From Arabidopsis thaliana (Eukaryota; Streptophyta; Magnoliopsida; Brassicales; Brassicaceae): a stretch of 64,000 nucleotides of DNA. The position numbers and the translations under genes were made by a program. Every line of letters starts with the position of its first letter. The first letter of the stretch is position 1. A model generated the notes under the pieces. It saw nothing but the letters and a program-made list of their open reading frames with translations. It searched no databases and had not been told where the DNA came from. Of the stretch, positions 57,553-64,000 are shown one piece after another. The DNA is taken from NCBI RefSeq assembly GCF_000001735.4, contig NC_003076.8:23439835-23503834 (forward strand), written 5' to 3'.

Positions 57553-58442
57553 CTCTATCTGATTGATCCTGCATTTGTGTGTAACGTACGTACCCCAATG
57601 GAAAAGCAAAGTCAGGATACATGTAACAAAAACAGAATTGTCACATTTAAGAAAATTGTGAAAGAGAGATCTTACAGCGAGAAAAGAACATGAATCCCCT
57701 CTCCTGCTTGTTTTCCTCGTTTAGTTAGAGGAAAGGAAAAAGAAGAGAAAGAGGAGATGGGTCAAACAAGGTTAATTAATGGTAAAAAAAAGTAACTTGC
57801 TCTCATATCCTCCATTTATGGCCATTTACTCCTTTCTATTTTTATCTCTTCTTCTCCACCATTCCCTTCTTAACCGCTTTTTCTTTTTTTGATGCTTTCT
57901 TACATCTTCTTTGCACAAATGGGTGTAACACCCCTCAGTTTTGGACTTTGTACTATATTCATTTGTCATACATGTATGTAGTTAAAATGACAATATTAGA
58001 GTTTGGCATTCGGACCAAACCAAGTTGTCCGATCTAAACCAAACCAATATTCCGTTAATAAGAAAACTCGATTGGCAAAAATTAAAATATTCTTTGGTTT
58101 CAGTTTTTGCCTAGACTTAAAATTCTTAAAAATCCAATTCTATGTGATGGAAAAATCTTTGATTCCGGTCCAATTCTGCATCAATATATGCTAAACCGAA
58201 CCGAGACTGCCCACATAAAATTGAATTGAACCAAAGGTTTTTAATTTTTACTTCAACATAGCGAATAAGAAAAAGAGGGTATATATTCATTATTCAATGT
58301 TAATGAGAAGGCGTCTGCGTTTGGTTCGACACCTCAAAACTTGTTTTGCCTTTAGCATCTCCGAGTAAGGAATCCAGGTCCAAAGCCTCTTCTCTTCCTC
58401 CTCCTCGCTTCCTTCTCACGCAACCTTGGATCCACCGCAGCT
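57553..58442. other. Divergent spacer of SVL4 and YKT61
   Basis: SVL4 leader and promoter on the left. Bases about 58010-58240 carry scattered AAACCAAACC / AAACCGAACC motifs (58016, 58037, 58193), a pattern common in decayed plant repeats, without clear ends. YKT61 leader lies from about 58300. No gene seen. Confidence 0.5.
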
Positions 58443-60294
58443 ATGAAGATCACCGCCTTGCTCGTTCTCAAGTGCGCTCCCGAAGCTTCTGATCCCGTCA
58501 TCCTCTCCAACGCTTCGGACGTCTCTCACTTCGGTTATTTCCAGCGATCTAGCGTCAAGGAGTTCGTCGTCTTTGTCGGTCGCACTGTCGCTAGCCGAAC
58601 CCCTCCTTCCCAACGCCAGTCTGTTCAACACGAAGGTTCTTCTCCTTCTTCTTCTACCTCTCTAGATCGATTGTTTTCAAATCTTCTTTCTCCCGGATCT
58701 AATGCAATCTCCTTTCCTCTTTGATTTTTATTCGATTTCTAAATTCGGATCGGCTTTTCGATTTTGAAACTTTTATGATTTAGGATGTGCACCGTTTCTG
58801 ATTCTAGATCTTCCTGGACTATGCCCCGGCTTTAATTTCTTGCGATTCTATCTTATTGTTCTAGTCCTCGAATTTGGGATAATTAGGGTTCGTGTTTTTA
58901 TTTTGTTTTTGGTTTAGAGTACAAGGTTCACGCTTACAATAGAAATGGCCTTTGCGCGGTGGGTTTCATGGACGATCATTACCCTGTTCGAAGTGCTTTC
59001 TCTCTTCTCAATCAGGTAATATCATTATGTTGAAAGTGGTTCTCAATGCATCATTCGTAAGTTTTCCTGTAATTTGGGTTGCTTGACATTTAATTTTGTC
59101 TCAGGTCCTAGATGAGTACCAGAAGAGTTTTGGTGAGTCATGGAGGTCTGCAAAAGAAGACTCCAATCAGCCTTGGCCATACTTAACCGAAGCTTTAAAC
59201 AAATTTCAGGTTCTTCACTTGTGCAACTGTATTCGCTCTTTTACTGTGAATTTTGTTAAAACTGTAGTTATATTAAGCTCAGTTAGGTGGACATTAGAAT
59301 CCAATCGAATGATTCATTCTTCATGAATTAATTTTAGTAGCCCCCATTGTTTTATGACCATGTTGGATTTTGAGTGATTTGATCTTAAATTGATTTTGGG
59401 ATTGTCCCGTATTTGTAATCTTCAGGACCCAGCAGAGGCTGATAAGCTGTTGAAAATCCAGAGGGAGTTGGATGAGACAAAGATTATCCTTGTAAGTGCT
59501 GTCTCCGGTCCTTTCTTGTAGACCCTTATACATAAGCGGTACTTCCTTTTCTAAGTTTCAGTATACTTGCCAATTATACATAAATGCTGTTCTGTCGGTG
59601 AGTTTACTTTCTTCTGAAAAACACCAAAACAAGAAGAAAGTCTTGGTAGTTATGATGGATGTCCCTGTCTCCGTAAGACTGATTTTTTGTTCTGTATTGT
59701 AGCATAAAACCATTGATAGTGTTCTAGCCCGTGGTGAGAAGCTGGACAGCCTAGTGGAGAAGAGCTCAGATTTGAGCATGGCATCACAGGTAACATTCTA
59801 AAGTCACATTCTAGAAATTCTTATAGATTTAGTTTCCTTTTTTCCCTGTCTCGATCTCTGAGCATAGTTGGTGAACACGTTAGAAAGGGTTGTTGATTTA
59901 GCAGGCTTATAAGTGTTGTTGATTGATAGAGGAACTATTGCATGTTATTGTTGGGGTAGATAAATAGAGGAAGAATGTGGATTTAGAATACCTTCTTTGA
60001 AAAAGCTTTCTGCTTCAGCCTGCAGACATTTGAGTGCAGTTTGAACTATACAGTTGGATTTTGGAATTATTAGGTTTGCTACGAAGAATCATAGTGTTTT
60101 TTGCTATATCATCTGACCATGGGGAGGAACATATGTATTAGTCATATCCTCTGGAATCTCAAGATATTCTTCGTTATTTAGATTAGGTAAACCATGTTTA
60201 CTTCCAACATGAAAATCTGATTTGGTTGTATTGGTTGGAACAGATGTTTTACAAGCAAGCGAAGAAAACAAATTCATGCTGTACTATTCTGTGA
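58443..60294 (+). CDS. YKT61: R-SNARE YKT61 (longin type)
   Basis: Lipid-anchored R-SNARE for membrane fusion in the ER-Golgi, vacuolar and other routes. Exons 58443-58635, 58918-59015, 59105-59209, 59426-59491, 59703-59789, 60244-60294; 199 residues, as for YKT6 proteins. The longin domain is residues 1 to about 125 (MKITALLVLKC, SSVKEFVVFVGRTVASRT). The SNARE motif spans about 136-195, with the zero-layer Arg in DSVLARGEKLDSLVEKSSDL. There is no membrane helix; instead the C-terminus NSCCTIL is a CaaX-type signal, whose two Cys are palmitoylated and prenylated in YKT6 (known). All features of a working protein are present. Confidence 0.97.
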
Positions 60295-60677
60295 GCTGGA
60301 AGTCCTGCTGGGTATATAGTCAACCAAACTTTTGCTGGGGGGAGACTGTTTTTTCTATCGTCTTATCTATACATATAATTCCGTCTGTAGTTTGCATGCA
60401 TTATTTTGATTCCATAAGTCTCGAGTCGTGTGGTGTGTTTATCCAAATACATAATGTCAACTTCTGCAAGATTTGAATTGTCTTTCCCAGATTTGATCTG
60501 ATTGAATTTGTGTGCGCTTCCTTATGGTAAAAGAGACGACTTTGCATAACTAGATGAAGATGTCGTAAATAGACAAAAGCAGATGATGGAAGATAACTAG
60601 AGTAGACAAAGGGGGTAGTATATTACACAGACAAAAGGATCAAAGAGGTGAAACAAAGTCTTTGTGTGCCGTGTAAT
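60295..60677. other. Convergent spacer, YKT61 and TIL
   Basis: 3' UTRs of the two genes; AT-rich, no other feature seen. Confidence 0.5.
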
Positions 60678-61322
60678 CTATTTGCCGAAGAGAGATTTGA
60701 ACCACCAAACGCCCTTGGAGTCTTCAGGGGCAGTGTTGGACTCAGGTGGTGTGTCACTCTGAGGAGTCTTGTGAAGCTTGCTGATGTCATAACCTTCCTC
60801 CACTGCCTTCTCCACCAGCTGCTTATACGTCTCTTCCTCCATTTGCGCCGTCCTGCTCAATATCTACACCACCCACATATACAGAGTCAATCATTTTTGG
60901 GATCAATTTCGATTATTCGTTAAAGAGAAAAAAAAAAGAGTACCAACCCAGAGATAACTCCTGGAAGGCTGGCCAATGAGAGCGTGCTGGTAGTCAGGAT
61001 CGATGTAGAGCACCCAGTAGTCTCCGGTGACGGGAATGATTGGGAGGAAAGGAGGGACATAGAACTTGACTTTGAGCTTGGCTTCGTCGCTTTTAGGATC
61101 GGCCTTATAGGCGCTGCCTTCGATAAAACCCCTCTTCCCGTTGCTCCACGTTTCGTTCAAGACGTGTATGGTACCGTCGGGGTTAAGGGTGTAGGTGGCG
61201 CGAGTGTCGACGCCGTTCTTTGGCTGAAACCTTGATGGGAAAGAAGCAATCTCGTACCAACGGCCCATGTATCTCTCCACGTTGAGCCCTTTCACCACTT
61301 CCATCTCTTTCTTCTCTGTCAT
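60678..61322 (-). CDS. TIL: Temperature-induced lipocalin
   Basis: Apolipoprotein D/Blc-like lipocalin at the plasma membrane, protecting against heat, freezing and oxidative lipid damage (known). Exons 61322-60948 and 60863-60678; 186 residues, as remembered. No cleavable signal peptide. Lipocalin signature GRWYEIASFPSRFQPKNGVD near residues 20-39. YWVLYIDPDYQHALIGQPSR and the C-terminal helix (MEEETYKQLVEKAVEEGYD) complete the barrel family pattern. The short Pro-rich loop VPPFLPIIPVTGDYW is the membrane-targeting insert typical of plant TILs. The C-terminus VWWFKSLFGK is amphipathic. A G-box and TATA box precede the gene. Confidence 0.97.
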
Positions 61323-61400
61323 TTCTCTTCTTTTTCTTTTCTTCTTCTCTAAGATTTCGATGTTTTCTTTGAGGTAAAAGGATAAGAAGAGATTCTGTTC

Positions 61401-61462
61401 TTTATAAGGAAATAAAAAAATAATATCAAGGAGATTTCGCTGGGACGAGAGGATGCCACGTG
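61401..61462 (-). promoter_or_regulatory. TIL core promoter: TATA box and G-box
   Basis: Read on the minus strand, TATAAA is at 61406-61401, about 80 bases upstream of the ATG, and GCCACGTGG with a CACGTG core lies at 61457-61462. A G-box of ABRE type fits the known stress induction of TIL. I looked for a clean GAAnnTTCnnGAA heat-shock element and saw only loose GAA/TTC blocks near 61387-61400. Confidence 0.6.
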
Positions 61463-61950
61463 GAAAGCGTGTAGGGCAAGGGTTCTAGTAGCGTCTAGCA
61501 GTTACAAATGTGAATAAAGGTGGAGGACACAAATGTCTTCCTTGTTCTGTGGGAAGAAGGATACAATACAATGGGCCATACAGTCACATTTTGATTTGAC
61601 TTCCTCTAGCCGTTTCTAGGCCCCACCAAATTATCCTATCGACATCTAAATATCTCTTCTTGTTGACACTTCAAAATAGCTCCATATGTAAACCAACGAT
61701 CTCAATTAGGCCCATTACTATTCGTATATTGGTTTTGAATAACAACACTTATTCAGAAACTTTATAAAATAAATTTTTGTAACAGGCTCGCTTTCAATTC
61801 CAATTCATAAAAGAGAGTATGAAACAGGTTGGTGTACTATGATCTATTGACAGTCGGAGGAAACAATGTGGGAAGAAATTTAAAAAAATCACATGAAAAT
61901 GGTCTCAAGTGGAGAAACTTAATGCAACTGGTAGAGAAAGAGATGACTAG
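61463..61950. other. Spacer between TIL promoter and ARR18 3' end
   Basis: Distal TIL promoter and ARR18 3' UTR. One TGGGCC lies at about 61572-61577. No other feature recognised. Confidence 0.45.
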
Positions 61951-64000
61951 CTAAGGTGGAGGAAATGAATCAAAGCCAAATCTAGTAGCCACTGGCACCA
62001 TTCCGTTATTCTCCTCCTGCAACAAACACATTCACTTTCATTTTCTACAAACTACAAAAGCTTTTAATCCAATCAAGAAAACAACCGCGTTACCTGTTTC
62101 ATCATCTCATTCATTATGTCATCGAATACATCATGCTGGTTGTCATTCTCTGGCTTTCCCGACTTCATCTCTGGATCCAGCATTGTAGTAGCTTTTCCAA
62201 CATACTCTTGACTGTTGTCTATTGGGTTCATCAGTGACTCATCCAAGCCTTTGCTTCTGGTTGAATTGTTGTCTCTGAAAACCATGTTATCTGCGGGTAG
62301 AGGATACTCAATGTTACCGAATGGATTGTTCAGCATGGTGCAGTTCTGTTGCTCCCATTTCTGTCCGCCTAACGGATTCACGTTCTGCATGAAGCCGCCA
62401 AGTAATTGAGGATCACACTGCATCTCTCCACCAGGATTCTCTGCAGAAACCAAAGAAGTACAATCTCCCAGATTGTTCCCTGCACATGTCACTTGATCCG
62501 GCAAGAAAGCAAGATTTAGTGGTAAGGAACTCGGTGGGAATCTGGTTGTGTTCAAATTCCCTTGCCAGCTATGACCAGGAAATCTAGATAAGCCTTGGAA
62601 ACTGATGTTTGGGGAGGCAGAGTTGGACGGAGTTCCCTCGATGCAAGGCTGAATTCCATCTGAGGCTATATGCAGGGGTTGTGTATAGTTTGCTTGCAAC
62701 ATTAGAGGATTGGTGGAAGCACTTGGTAAAGAGGTGCTAGAGCTACCAAATGGCATACAAGTATCTAGGAAGCTACCGCCAATAGCTCTGTCCCCTAAGC
62801 CTTTAAAATCTCCAATGTATGACTTGCTTCTAGGAAACTGGAGGGGTTCTAGTGGAGATGAAGTTCGCTGAAACAGATTCACGTTCTGGATTCTTGGTGA
62901 CAGAGTACTGTGATATGTTCCAAACGGATTAGCTGAATTGCTTGAGTTCTGGTGATGCCCCTGTTGGATGAAGCTGGAGGAGTTCATTCCTTGGAGATTT
63001 ATCGATGAATACATAGGGGGTTGGAGTTTGGTGAGATGGGAACGCGATAAGAGTCCTGAGCTTGGAATTTGTCTTGCGGCAGTAAAATCTCTAAGTCCAT
63101 CAAGTTGAGCCATCTGAAAGTAAGATGAATCTCTTGTTCCAAATGCATCTGGGGTCATATTTTGCTGCTGACCTTCGTCTATCTTTTTCAAGTACAGTCT
63201 GTACTTCTGCAACCAAAACCAGAGAATAAAACAAGTCTAACCATCCAAGATTATATTTGCGAAAGAAGGGGAAAAATGCAAGAGAGAATGGGGAATTAGT
63301 ACCTGCAAATGACTGGCTACGTTTTCCCTAGTGAGACCTTCTATACTCATGAGATCAAGTATTTTTTTGGGAACAGCCTCTGTGATGAACACAAGGAGAA
63401 ATGAAAAGAGGATCCCACACATGAAAGCATCAAAATAACTCTATAGGAGAAACAAGAGTGGACATCACACATAAGGAAAGGTTTAAAGAGGTCTATGGGG
63501 AAACTCACTGTCGAGGCCCAATTGCTGAACGGCACTGACAAACTTCTGGTGAAGCTCCTGAGACCAAACAACACGTGGCTTCTTCCGCGTACCTGACCCG
63601 TCACCATCCTGTTCACTCCCCTCACCATCATCCTCTTCTCTGTCACTGTCATCTTCATCACCACTGTCATTGACTTTGTCTTTCCGTTTCCTGCTGGCGC
63701 TTGGGACGGAATCAGATTCAGAAGGTGGGAGCAGTTTTGCGTAAGATTTAATGTTCTTCTTCACAACATGATGCCATATATTCTGAAGCTCCTTGAGTCC
63801 AACAGGCTTGACCAGATAATCGCAAGCGCCATGTATAATACCTTTCATAACGCTGTCATAGTCGCTATGAGCTGACAACACTGAGACAATGAAGCAGGTT
63901 ACAATAAGGGCTAGAGTTGATATGAAAAACAATGGTAGGAGACGTACTGATGACAGGAAGGTCCATTTCAAGACCAATTTCAAGCAACTTAAAACCATCC
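61951..64000 (-). CDS. ARR18: Type-B response regulator ARR18, 5' end outside window
   Basis: Nuclear transcription factor at the end of the cytokinin phosphorelay. Visible exons, high to low: 64000-63948 (partial), 63880-63509, 63379-63303, 63206-62094, 62016-61951. The receiver domain is cut: the window begins at [17 protein letters not shown], just after the expected phospho-acceptor Asp. The conserved Lys is present in [15 protein letters not shown]. An acidic linker ([16 protein letters not shown]) leads to the GARP/Myb-like DNA-binding domain ([20 protein letters not shown], ending [12 protein letters not shown]). The long Gln/Asn/Ser-rich C-terminus (exon 63206-62094) is a typical activation region. 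Ends with FDSFPPP then TAG. Type-B class is certain; ARR18 rather than a paralogue rests on locus order. Confidence 0.94.

Noticed and set aside
58010-58240. AAACCGAACC-type motifs suggesting a transposon remnant
   Set aside because: No terminal repeats, target-site duplication or defined ends visible; the motif is common in plant spacers.
1-64000. Retroviral, LTR or other virus-like elements, and CRISPR arrays
   Set aside because: No long direct terminal repeats, no reverse transcriptase, integrase or capsid-like frames, and no regularly spaced repeat array seen.

Overview
This is plant nuclear DNA. It matches Arabidopsis thaliana: many short GT-AG introns, AT-rich spacers, and protein products I recognise one after another in the order of the bottom of chromosome 5, roughly AT5G57870 to AT5G58080. 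Names and locus numbers come from memory of the proteins, not from a search. Exon chains were built by hand by requiring GT-AG (or GC-AG) junctions that keep the reading frame; most totals agree with the protein lengths I remember.

Layout. 1-3599 (+): eIFiso4G1, 5' end outside the window. 4143-6605 (+): the meiotic gene MPS1/PRD2, with an initiator tRNA-Met gene inside its last intron. 6997-7251 (+): a small secreted-peptide gene. 7814-12629 (-): an anthranilate synthase beta subunit, the F-box gene SKIP1 and a DLN/EAR-motif protein. 13800-22294 (+): ENODL10, APO2, CNGC5 and a PSMD9/Nas2-like proteasome chaperone. 23299-26647 (-): an organellar HflX GTPase. 27482-29076 (+): a DNA-3-methyladenine glycosylase. 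29216-34163 (-): RPB5C and UBP23. A 3.1 kb AT-rich gene-free block follows. 37264-42923 (+): RTNLB17, CPL4 and a COA6-like protein. 43836-45055 (-): bHLH LRL3. 45751-46815 (+): RTF2. 47187-48649 (-): TRAPP subunit TRS31. 49031-53919 (+): FIP1[V]. 54664-57552 (-): SVL4. 58443-60294 (+): YKT61. 60678-61322 (-): lipocalin TIL. 61951-64000 (-): ARR18, 5' end outside the window.

The genes are unrelated housekeeping, RNA-processing, trafficking and signalling genes. There is no operon-like logic. The architecture is divergent and convergent pairs with compact promoters, several carrying TGGGCC/TGGGCY (site II) or AAACCCTA (telo-box) elements. Two G-box promoters stand out, at SKIP1 and TIL.

The main points worth a second look are these. 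RTF2 is preceded in frame by a ubiquitin-like domain ending in LRGG, placed so that cleavage would expose the N-terminus I recall for animal RTF2. A decayed copy of exon-intron-exon DNA from the neighbouring glycosylase gene lies at 23075-23305, and the HflX stop codon falls inside it. A smaller SKIP1-derived scrap lies at 7451-7508. A tRNA gene sits in a meiotic gene's intron. Two introns use GC donors. I saw no CRISPR array, no intact transposon and no retroviral or other virus-like element.
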